Source: Prauserella aidingensis (lineage in GTDB: Bacteria; Actinomycetota; Actinomycetes; Mycobacteriales; Pseudonocardiaceae). From it: 64,000 bases of DNA. The stretch covers positions 62,001-126,000 of the forward strand of contig NZ_JAMTCN010000009.1 in the NCBI RefSeq assembly GCF_024171865.1. The letters run 5' to 3'. A model generated the notes under the pieces. The model saw only the letters and a list, made by a program, of their open reading frames with translations. It did no database searches and had not been told where the DNA came from. A program made the translations under genes and the position numbers. Each line of letters starts with the position of its first letter. Positions within the stretch are counted from its first letter, which is position 1. Shown here piece by piece: positions 45,986 to 53,983 of the stretch.

Positions 45986-46738
45986 TCAGGCCAGTGGGAG
46001 TCCCCGCCGCGGGTCGTCCGCGGGCCGCAGCGTGCCTGCGGCCAGGTCCACGAACCGGTGAGCGAACGGCCGCCACGTTTCGGCGATGTCGGCGTGCATG
46101 CGGTCGACGGTGTCGACGTCGAACGCCCCGGGTTTCGCCACGCCCGCCACGTCGGGAGAGCGCGCCACCCAGGTGTCCACGATGTCGCGGGTGGTTTCGA
46201 TGTGGAACTGCAGCCCGTAGCCGCGTTTGCCGACGCGGAACGCCTGGTGGGGGTACAGCGGCGTCGACGCCAACAGGGTCGCGCCTCCCGGCAGCATCTC
46301 GATCGAGTCCCGGTGGAACTCGAGGACGTCCGGCATCAGCGGCAGCTCGGCGAAAAGAGGATCGGTCCACGCCGCGTCCTTCTTCGACACGAGTTTCGGC
46401 CCGGCTTCCGGCCCCTGCGGGCCCGGGTTGACGACACCGCCTGTCGCTGCGGCGAGCAGTTGCCCGCCGAGGCACACGCCGAGCGTGGCGACACCGTTGC
46501 CCACCGAGGTGCTCAGCAGCCGGCGGACGTCCGCGAGCCAGGGATACGTGTCGTCGGCCAGCGCGTTCATGCCGCCCCCGAGGCAGACGACCCCGTCGTA
46601 GCCGTCGGCCGTGACCGGCACGTCGTCGGTGCCTCCGAGCCGGGTGTCGAGTTCGGCGCCCGCCTCTTGGAGCCATTCGCCGAGGGTGCCGGCCGGAACC
46701 GCGTCGTCGGGCTGGACCACCAGGATGCGTGTGCTCAC
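45986..46738 (-). CDS. Class I glutamine amidotransferase-like protein (GMP synthase-like)
   Basis: A 250-residue stand-alone class I amidotransferase. The nucleophilic Cys is in TLGVCLGGQLLA, and the His-Glu pair in YGLQFHIET. The N-terminal oxyanion strand is VCLGGGMNA. No synthase partner is nearby. Similar proteins act on gamma-glutamyl compounds or remain uncharacterised. GTG at 46738; it is 44 bp upstream of glnE and probably cotranscribed. Confidence 0.88.
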   Translation of the reverse strand: MSTRILVVQPDDAVPAGTLGEWLQEAGAELDTRLGGTDDVPVTADGYDGVVCLGGGMNALADDTYPWLADVRRLLSTSVGNGVATLGVCLGGQLLAAATGGVVNPGPQGPEAGPKLVSKKDAAWTDPLFAELPLMPDVLEFHRDSIEMLPGGATLLASTPLYPHQAFRVGKRGYGLQFHIETTRDIVDTWVARSPDVAGVAKPGAFDVDTVDRMHADIAETWRPFAHRFVDLAAGTLRPADDPRRGLPLA

Positions 46739-48249
46739 GCCGTCAGCCTAGTCCTTCCGCCACGGGCCGCGATGACCGTGGTTACGCAGGAACCTACTCG
46801 TCGGTTGGTCGGAGCCCGTTGCCACGCAGCCGTGAGGACGGACTGCAGGACGGGGCGCCGAGAGTCATCTGCGCATCGGTGCCGGCTCCGACCTTCGAAG
46901 GATCACGGCTCCGACTTTCGGATGGTTTTGCCGGAGAGTCCGCACGGGTTGACCAGCTCCGGACACCTCGGGGAGCACAACCGGACGACAGTCCACGTTC
47001 TACAGTCCGTTATGGACAGCTGATCTATCTGTGACATCAGACCCCAAAAGGGCCAATACCAACATCGCTCCGACTGCTCTGTTCGGCGCAAACCCCCATC
47101 CACCGCAAACGGATTCGGCAAAAAAATGCGAGCATGGGCCCAGCGGAAACGAAGGGTCATCCTCATGACACACGGTCCGTCGTTGGTATAGCATCCACAA
47201 TCGTCACAAACACTGCCGTGCGGCACTCATGTGCACGGCCGATTTGAAGTTGTCGGCCGAACGGACTAATCGTGCCCGCGGCGAGCATGGCGAACCTGGG
47301 GGTTCCTTGTCCATTTCATCACCCTCAATTGGCGAACCGTTGTTCGCTGCTTCACCCGGAGTTGAGGTGAAACAGAATCTGTCAGATGGCAGCGCAAAAA
47401 CAATTTTTGCCGGCGCCGGCATGCCGGCGCCGTCGGACGCCGCCGATACCATCGGCATGGACCGATCCACGCGGATAGCGAGCCTTCCCAAAGGCGTCAC
47501 CACAGGCGAGCGCGGGACCTGCGCGACACACCCCCGCGACGACCGGAGTCCCGGACTCCCCTTCGACCTCTCGGCATCCTCGACAGCCAGCACCTCGACC
47601 GGTTTCGAGACCGCCGCGGGACACGAACTGGCCATCCGGGGTCGCCCCCGCGACCCCGACCACCTCCCCCGGGACCTGTGCGAAGCGCCGACGGGCACGC
47701 CGTCCGCATCCCCGAGCAGGCCGCGGCCGCTTTCCCTGCCGAATCCCCGCGACATTCCGGGTGGAACTTCCACGCACAATCATGCGTCAAAGCTCGGGGG
47801 AGCGTTCGAGCTCGACGCTCCTTCTCCGAATTATCGAGACGCGGTGACAACACAACGAGGGCCGTGAATAGTTTTCCCAACGAGGGACCCGGCGCGATGT
47901 CGGGCCAGGAGACAAATTACCGGCAGTTCCGAAAGAGGACTGCCCCATGGCAGGCACCCACAACTCACCCCAGGTCCAACGTCCTTGTTTGGTCACGCCT
48001 GAAACCACATAACAACCGGCATGGCCGCGGGGGTCTGATTGGCCCGCCTTGATTAATTCCGCAGATACTCCGGTGCACCTCCACGTGTCCACACCACGAC
48101 AACTCGTTGATGCTCGGCTCCTCCCTGCAAGGTTTTACGCACCGTCGACGACAGCGACGACGGGCGCAACAGCTGCGATGCCCCCGCCGCCTGCGCACCC
48201 GTGATCTCTCCCCGAAACCGTTCCCGAACCCCGAACAGGAACCCGAACC
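46739..48249. other. Gene-poor spacer before the NRPS cluster
   Basis: Fifteen hundred bases with lower GC than the flanks and no gene I can support. Open frames of 100-210 codons exist on both strands around 46900-47870 but have mixed third-position bases and no recognisable domains. It contains homopolymer runs (AAAAAAA near 47122), the stacked palindrome at 47394-47432, and the AT-rich GATTAATTCCGC at 48050-48061. It probably holds the cluster promoter and marks the cluster boundary. Confidence 0.6.
47394..47432. repeat. Stacked double palindrome
   Basis: GCAAAAA-CAA-TTTTTGC (47394-47410) abuts a perfect 22-bp palindrome at 47411-47432, whose central 20 bp are GGCGCCGGCATGCCGGCGCC. An A/T-only stem next to a G/C-rich one is unusual. 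It may be a cruciform-forming site, a regulator site or an insertion scar. Confidence 0.75.
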
Positions 48250-50985
48250 ATGCTTGTGAACGTATCCGGCGAGCTGCTCCCCACCAGTGACGTCGTCCGG
48301 GACTGGCGAAATACGGTGAGGCTCCTGCAGGACCGCGGCCTCTCCGAAGGCGAACGAGTGGCCTTGTCCGCGGACAACAGCGGCGACCTCGCCGTCACCC
48401 TGATCGCGCTCATGGAGCTGGGCGTCTCGATCGCACTGATCGACCGTGGGCTCGCCCAGGCAGAGTGCGCAGACCTCGTGAGTGAATCCGGTGCGGACTG
48501 GTTCATCTCCGATCACCCCCACCTCGACGGCCCCTTCGACCGAGTCGAGGCCAACTGGCTCAACCTGGACACCCTCGCGGCCGAGCGTTCGGTGTACGGC
48601 GATGCGGACCACGGCGAGGCCGCCGAACGACCGGAGTACGGCTTCCCGCGCTGGGCCGAACGACAGGACGGCCTGATCGTGTGGACCTCCGGCAGTAGCG
48701 GCCGCCCGAAGGGCGTGGTCCGCACGGGGGCATCGGTGCTGCGCAATATCGACGCAACTCAGGCTCGAATGGGATACGACGAGCGGGACGTCCTGCTGCC
48801 GCTGCTTCCGTTCACGCATCAGTACGGTCTGTCCCTGCTGATGTTGTGGTGGAAGGCCGGATGCACGCTCGCCGTCGTCCCCAGCAAACGCATCGACCAT
48901 GCACTCGACACGATCAAGCGGCATCGGGTGACCGTGGTCGACACGGTTCCCGCCTCATACGAGCTGATGCTGCGGCTGATCAACTCACGCAGACTGCCGA
49001 AAAATGACATCGCCTCAGTGCGCATGTGGTGTGTCGGAGGCGAACCACTTCGCGACAGTCTGCGCACGCGGTTCGCAGAGCAGATCGGCTCACCCCTGCT
49101 CGACGGTTACGGCAGCAGCGAGGCAGGCAACATCGCACTCGCCGGCCCCGATGCCCCCGCGCATTGCGGACCTCCACTGGACGGTGTCGCGGTGGAGATC
49201 CGCGACCACTCGGGGCATCCCGTCGACCCCGGTGAGATCGGCGAAGTGGTCGTGCACACACCGGATCTCATGCACGGGGTGCTCGAGCTCGACGGCGACA
49301 TCCGGCCGGCGGACGCGTCCCCACTGCACACGGAGGACATCGGATTCGTCGACGAGCACGGAAATCTCTGTGTTCTGGGGAGGAAGAACGCCGTGCACCG
49401 GTTCGGGCACACCCTGTACCCGGACGCCATTGCGGCCAAGGCGGCCGCCGCAGGCGTTCCGGTCTCCGTGGTGCCGGTGGAGGACGCGAACGAATCCGCA
49501 CAGTTGGTATTCCTTGTCGAGGACCCGGGGCGCCGTACATCCGCGCACTGGAGACGGGCGCTGTCTGTCGTCCTGGCCGAACACGAGCGGCCCGATCGCA
49601 TCGTCGTACTCGACGAGTTCCAGCAACTGGGCAACGGTAAGGTCGACCGGCGCACGATGCATCAGATCGCGGCCTCGGCCGTCGCGATGGACGGGGTCAA
49701 GGGAGTCATCCCGGTCAAGCGGGACCCGGCGGGCGCCTCCGAAACGGCGAGGCCCTCGGTCATTCCCTTTCCCGACCGGCTCGAGAACCTGGACGCCGTG
49801 GCCGGAGCTCTGCGCGAGCGGCGCGGTGAGCTCCTCGCGGTTCTCACCGAGGTGTGCGACTACAAGACCGCCTACGGCGAGATCGACGCGTCCATCGCCG
49901 CTCTCGAAGGTGCGGCCGCGGAGGTGACCCGGTTCGAGCCGGGTCCAGTGGACCAGATCGCCGTGCTCATGCCGTCGAACATTCCGCTCTACAGCTACGT
50001 CCTGTACCTGCTCATCCCCAGCCTTTACAGCCGCCGAGTCGTCTTCCGCCCATCGCGCCGTATTTCCGACCAGACCCGTAAGCTGCACGAACTCCTGTCG
50101 GGATTGCACGGACTTCCGATCGTGCTCGACGAGAACGACCAGCGTACGTTCATGGCCGAGGAGGGCGCCGCCTCGAACGTACTGGTGTTCACCGGTACCT
50201 ACGGCAATGCCGAGAAGATCCGCGCCAAACTCCGTAGCGACCAGTTGCTGCTCTACTTCGGGCAGGGCGTCAATCCGTTCATCGTCGCCGCGGACGCCGA
50301 CCTGCAGTCGGCAGTGGACGGCCTTATCAGAGCGCGCATGCTGAACTCGGGGCAGGACTGCTTCGGCCCGGACGTGGTCTACGTCGACGCGGCGGTGGGC
50401 GCGCAGTTCTGCAACCTGTTGTGCCGCCGCGTGGAGAAGTTGCGCTACGGGACTTTCGACGACCCGAACGCCGACTACGGCGCAATGTTCTACCTCGACG
50501 CGTTCGACGCCTCGCTCGAGTTCCTGAGCAAGAACCGGGACTATCTAGCAGTGGGAGGTCAGGCGAACTTCGCGGACAACCATCTGCGTCCTACCGTGCT
50601 GATCCAACCCGCCAACCAGACCATGAAGCCACCCGAACTGTTCGCGCCGATCTTCAACGTGGTGCCGTTCACCTCGCTGGCCTGGCTTCACGAGGCCGTC
50701 ATGCACCCGTACTTCGAGGAGCGGTCCCTGGCTGCCACCGTGTACGGCACACTGCCCGAGACGGTCGAGATGCTCGGGACCAGGCACGTCGTGACCGTGA
50801 ACGAGACGATCATCGACGTGGAGAACGGCAACCTGCCTTTCGGCGGCACCGGTATCCGCGCGAACTACGCTGCCATCGGCAAGAAGCGATATGCACAGCC
50901 ACTGTTGATCAGTAAGGCCGTCGCGGACCATCTCACCAAACCCGCCGCCGATTCCGGCGCCGCGACCACAGAGCGGATCGCATGA
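48250..50985 (+). CDS. Fusion of an adenylate-forming acyl ligase with an aldehyde-dehydrogenase-like domain
   Basis: A 911-residue two-domain enzyme. Residues 1-480 are an ANL-family ligase: IVWTSGSSGRPKGVV (A3), LLDGYGSSEAGN (A5), LHTEDIGF (A7), LCVLGRKN (A8) and GNGKVDRR with the A10 Lys. Residues about 500-895 are an aldehyde-dehydrogenase fold: MPSNIPLYSY, catalytic Cys704 in NSGQDC, and PELFAPIFNVVPF. The usual base Glu is replaced: LELGG reads LYFGQG near Tyr669. No carrier domain (LGGxS) lies between the two. This pairing suggests activation of an acid and reductive release or transfer, which is inference. The stop overlaps the next gene (ATGA), so the three genes here are one unit. 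Confidence 0.85.
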   Translation: MLVNVSGELLPTSDVVRDWRNTVRLLQDRGLSEGERVALSADNSGDLAVTLIALMELGVSIALIDRGLAQAECADLVSESGADWFISDHPHLDGPFDRVEANWLNLDTLAAERSVYGDADHGEAAERPEYGFPRWAERQDGLIVWTSGSSGRPKGVVRTGASVLRNIDATQARMGYDERDVLLPLLPFTHQYGLSLLMLWWKAGCTLAVVPSKRIDHALDTIKRHRVTVVDTVPASYELMLRLINSRRLPKNDIASVRMWCVGGEPLRDSLRTRFAEQIGSPLLDGYGSSEAGNIALAGPDAPAHCGPPLDGVAVEIRDHSGHPVDPGEIGEVVVHTPDLMHGVLELDGDIRPADASPLHTEDIGFVDEHGNLCVLGRKNAVHRFGHTLYPDAIAAKAAAAGVPVSVVPVEDANESAQLVFLVEDPGRRTSAHWRRALSVVLAEHERPDRIVVLDEFQQLGNGKVDRRTMHQIAASAVAMDGVKGVIPVKRDPAGASETARPSVIPFPDRLENLDAVAGALRERRGELLAVLTEVCDYKTAYGEIDASIAALEGAAAEVTRFEPGPVDQIAVLMPSNIPLYSYVLYLLIPSLYSRRVVFRPSRRISDQTRKLHELLSGLHGLPIVLDENDQRTFMAEEGAASNVLVFTGTYGNAEKIRAKLRSDQLLLYFGQGVNPFIVAADADLQSAVDGLIRARMLNSGQDCFGPDVVYVDAAVGAQFCNLLCRRVEKLRYGTFDDPNADYGAMFYLDAFDASLEFLSKNRDYLAVGGQANFADNHLRPTVLIQPANQTMKPPELFAPIFNVVPFTSLAWLHEAVMHPYFEERSLAATVYGTLPETVEMLGTRHVVTVNETIIDVENGNLPFGGTGIRANYAAIGKKRYAQPLLISKAVADHLTKPAADSGAATTERIA

Positions 50986-52712
50986 TGCCCGCTGCCACGA
51001 CAACTGTGCGGGGCTGCTGGAACGCCGTCGTCAGCGTGCTCGCGCAATCCGGGGTTCGCGCAGCCTTCGGCCTGCCTGCCGATGACCTCGACCTGCTCGC
51101 AGCGGTCGCGGACTCCGACATCGACCTGACGGTCTGCCGCGACCAGCGCAACGCCGCGTTCATGGCCACCGGCTACGCCATCGCGTCCGGCCGGCCGGGG
51201 GTGTTGCTGACCGGCAAGGGCCCCGCGCTCACGAACACCGTGACCGGCCTGCTCGAGGCTCAATACTCGGCCGCACCGGTGCTGTTGATATCCGCCGGGA
51301 CAGCGGTCGAACACCGCGGCGGTGGTGCGTTCCAGGAGCTTGACCAGCTCTCGGTCGTCGCGCCGTTGACCAAGTGGGCGGCCAGGGTGGACCATCCCGA
51401 CCGGCTGGTGCCGATGTTGCGACGCGCCGTGCTCGCGGCGACGAGCGGCACACCGGGCCCCGTCTACCTCGAGGTGCCCGATCACCTGCTGACCGACGAG
51501 ATCCCGCTTACGGTCGATACGACCGTGGTCGAGCGCCCCGCGACGGTGACCGTGGCGGCCGACTCGGCCGCCTCGTCGTCACTGCGCCGGGCACGCCGTC
51601 CACTGCTGCTCGTCGGGGGCGGAATGCGGCACCGTAACGCGAACCGGCTGGTGGAGACGTTCGCCGAGACCTACGGCGCGGCCGTCGCGTGCACCGCGAG
51701 CGGGCGCGGCACCGTCGACGAATCCTGTGACCTGTTCGTCGGCCTCTCCGGGCTGTACCTGCCACCACAGGCTGCTCCACTACTGGCCGAAGTGGACTGT
51801 GTGATCGCGCTCGGGAGCAGGCTGGAGGAAACCGCGACCTACGACTGGCCCGCGTCCTTCGGCCGTGAAACACCCGTCGTCCAGGTGAATGTGGAGGCCA
51901 CCGAGTTCGCGACGGGCTTCGCGGGGCCGAAGATCCTCGCCGACGGAGGCGCCCTGCTCGCCGCCTGGCTGGCGACCGCGGAGCCCGGATCCCGTACCGC
52001 GTGGACCGATCGCGTACGCGAAGTTCATCAGCAACTGCGCACCGATCACGCGGACGAATTGGCGCGACTGCGGAAGGCCCCTGACCTGCACGTCGCCGAA
52101 GTGCTCACGACCGTGGACGAGGTCGTACCGGCCGACCGGATCCTGGTGCAGGAGAACGGGCTCCAGGACATGTGGTCGTATCGATTCCCGTTCTACGCCT
52201 GCGACGGAACCGGAAGCTCGGTGGTCCCGTCTGAACAGACGGCTCTGGGTTTCGGAGCCGCCGCAGCGATCGGGGTACGGCATGCCGCAGGCGGCCGCCC
52301 GGTCGTCGCACTCGTCGGTGACGGAGCGTTCGACCTGGCCGCTGCCGACATGCCGACTGCGGTGAACTGCGGCGGACTGCTCTACGTCGTGCTGCGCAAC
52401 GGCGGTTACGGCTGGCTTCAGTCGCAACTCGACGGGCGCTCCGATCCGGTCCCCGGATTCACGTTCGTCGACCCGGCTGCGCGAGAGCGGCGAGGCCCTG
52501 AGCTTGCAGGACTGCGCCAGTTCACCGTCGAGGACACGGCGCAGCTGTCCGAAGTGGTCGGCCGGGCGTGGGCGTACTGCGCCGAGGGCGGTGTCGCCGT
52601 GCTGAACGTGCCGGTGCGGATGGACGACGCCCTGTTCGGCTCCGACGTCGCCGGCGGCGACTTTCCGGTGGTGTCAACCGCTGCCGGCGCCGCATCTGTT
52701 GGAAGGGACTGA
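50982..52712 (+). CDS. Thiamine-diphosphate-dependent enzyme, acetolactate synthase-like
   Basis: A 576-residue ThDP enzyme with the three-domain order of acetolactate synthases and 2-oxoacid decarboxylases: Pyr domain (1-175), central domain (190-330) and PP domain (370-560). The cofactor-binding GDG motif is LVGDGAFDLAAAD, ending VVLRNGGYGW. The catalytic Glu that activates thiamine aligns with Asp54 (TVCRDQRNAAFMATGYA), a rare change. The flavin role of true acetolactate synthases cannot be judged. It probably forms or cleaves a C-C bond next to a carbonyl, perhaps with an aldehyde from the fused upstream enzyme. Starts at ATG 50982, overlapping the previous stop. Confidence 0.85.
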   Translation: MMPAATTTVRGCWNAVVSVLAQSGVRAAFGLPADDLDLLAAVADSDIDLTVCRDQRNAAFMATGYAIASGRPGVLLTGKGPALTNTVTGLLEAQYSAAPVLLISAGTAVEHRGGGAFQELDQLSVVAPLTKWAARVDHPDRLVPMLRRAVLAATSGTPGPVYLEVPDHLLTDEIPLTVDTTVVERPATVTVAADSAASSSLRRARRPLLLVGGGMRHRNANRLVETFAETYGAAVACTASGRGTVDESCDLFVGLSGLYLPPQAAPLLAEVDCVIALGSRLEETATYDWPASFGRETPVVQVNVEATEFATGFAGPKILADGGALLAAWLATAEPGSRTAWTDRVREVHQQLRTDHADELARLRKAPDLHVAEVLTTVDEVVPADRILVQENGLQDMWSYRFPFYACDGTGSSVVPSEQTALGFGAAAAIGVRHAAGGRPVVALVGDGAFDLAAADMPTAVNCGGLLYVVLRNGGYGWLQSQLDGRSDPVPGFTFVDPAARERRGPELAGLRQFTVEDTAQLSEVVGRAWAYCAEGGVAVLNVPVRMDDALFGSDVAGGDFPVVSTAAGAASVGRD

Positions 52713-52718
52713 CACGAC

Positions 52719-53975
52719 ATGAAGACACGGCGTGGGAACGAACGTCGAGTGGTGATCACCGGATGGGGCGCCGTCACCCCGCTCGGACCGAACGTCGCCG
52801 AGACGTGGGAGGCGCTCATCACCGGTACCAGCGGTATCGGGCCCGTTACGTGCGTCGACGCGTCCGACCTTCCGACGAGTATCGCTGGTGAGGTGAAGGG
52901 ATTCGACGCGGCGAAGTACCTGTCGCACAAACAACTCCGGCGGATGGACCCGTACTCGCGATACGCGTTCGCGGCCGCCGACGAAGCGCTGACCTCGGCC
53001 AAGTTCGAGCTCGACGAAGACAGGTCACCGCGTACGGGCGTACTGATCGGCAGCGGCTACGGCGCGATGTCCTCCATCAACGATCACGTCCTCACCTTGG
53101 AGAACAAGGGACCGCGCCGGGTGAGCCCACACGCCCCGGTGATGGGCGCGATCGACAGTGCTGCCCTGGAAATCAGCCTCCACTACGGAATCACCGGACC
53201 GAGCCGCGCCATGAGCAGCGCGTGCGCCTCGGGAGCTGATGCGATCGGTGAGGCTGCTCGCTGGATCCGGCACGGCATGGTCGACACCGCTGTCGCCGGC
53301 GGAGCGGAACACATCATCACCCGGGTCGATCTGTCGGCGAGCGGGAACGCCAAGGCGCTCTCCCGCCGGATGGATGCGCCGACGGAGGCGTCCCGGCCGT
53401 TCGACACGGACCGTGACGGATTCGTCATGAGCGCCGGATCCGCGGTTCTCGTCCTCGAGACCGAAGAAGCCGCGGTCGCCCGTGGCGCCCCGATTCTGGC
53501 TGAACTCGCCGGTTACGCGTCGACCTCGGACGCCCATCACATCACCGCCCCGCATCCCGAAGGGCGCGGTGTGCGAGCGGCCATGCGGGGAGCGCTCGCC
53601 GACGCGGGCCTGAACGCGACCGACGTGGACTACGTCAACGCACACGGGACGAGCACACCGCTCAACGATCCCGCCGAGGTGGAATCCCTGCACGCGGTGC
53701 TCGGCGGACACGCCGGGGCGATCCCTGTGAGCTCCACCAAGTCGATGACCGGGCACATGATCGGCGCAGCAGGGGCGATCGAGGCTGTCGTGAGTGGAAT
53801 GGCGATCCAGAGCGGCATCGTCCCGCCCACGATCAACTGCCACGACCCGATCGACACCTCGATCAACTTCGTCGCTCACGAGGCGCAACAACACCACATC
53901 GACGTCGTGATGAGCAATTCGTTCGGCTTCGGCGGGCACAACGCGGTACTCGTTCTGCGCAGGTGGGAAGGCTGA
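52719..53975 (+). CDS. FabF-type beta-ketoacyl synthase (KAS II-like), stand-alone
   Basis: A 418-residue ketosynthase with the complete triad: Cys169 in SSACASGAD, His309 in NAHGTSTP and His346 in [14 protein letters not shown]. It reads as FabF (decarboxylating Claisen condensation) more than as a type II polyketide KSalpha. There is no acyl carrier protein, malonyl transferase or ketoreductase in the visible cluster. It starts 6 bp after the ThDP gene and ends 8 bp before the NRPS gene, so it belongs to the pathway. It may extend the acyl starter, or use an unusual nucleophile. Confidence 0.92.
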   Translation: MKTRRGNERRVVITGWGAVTPLGPNVAETWEALITGTSGIGPVTCVDASDLPTSIAGEVKGFDAAKYLSHKQLRRMDPYSRYAFAAADEALTSAKFELDEDRSPRTGVLIGSGYGAMSSINDHVLTLENKGPRRVSPHAPVMGAIDSAALEISLHYGITGPSRAMSSACASGADAIGEAARWIRHGMVDTAVAGGAEHIITRVDLSASGNAKALSRRMDAPTEASRPFDTDRDGFVMSAGSAVLVLETEEAAVARGAPILAELAGYASTSDAHHITAPHPEGRGVRAAMRGALADAGLNATDVDYVNAHGTSTPLNDPAEVESLHAVLGGHAGAIPVSSTKSMTGHMIGAAGAIEAVVSGMAIQSGIVPPTINCHDPIDTSINFVAHEAQQHHIDVVMSNSFGFGGHNAVLVLRRWEG

Positions 53976-53983
53976 GCACGTAC

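Noticed and set aside
46903-47226. A 107-codon minus-strand frame with several Cys
   Set aside because: No ribosome site, AT-rich codons and no family; probably chance.
47229-47867. A 212-codon plus-strand frame in the spacer before the cluster
   Set aside because: It spans the stacked palindrome, has mixed third-position bases and no recognisable features, and an equally long antisense frame exists.
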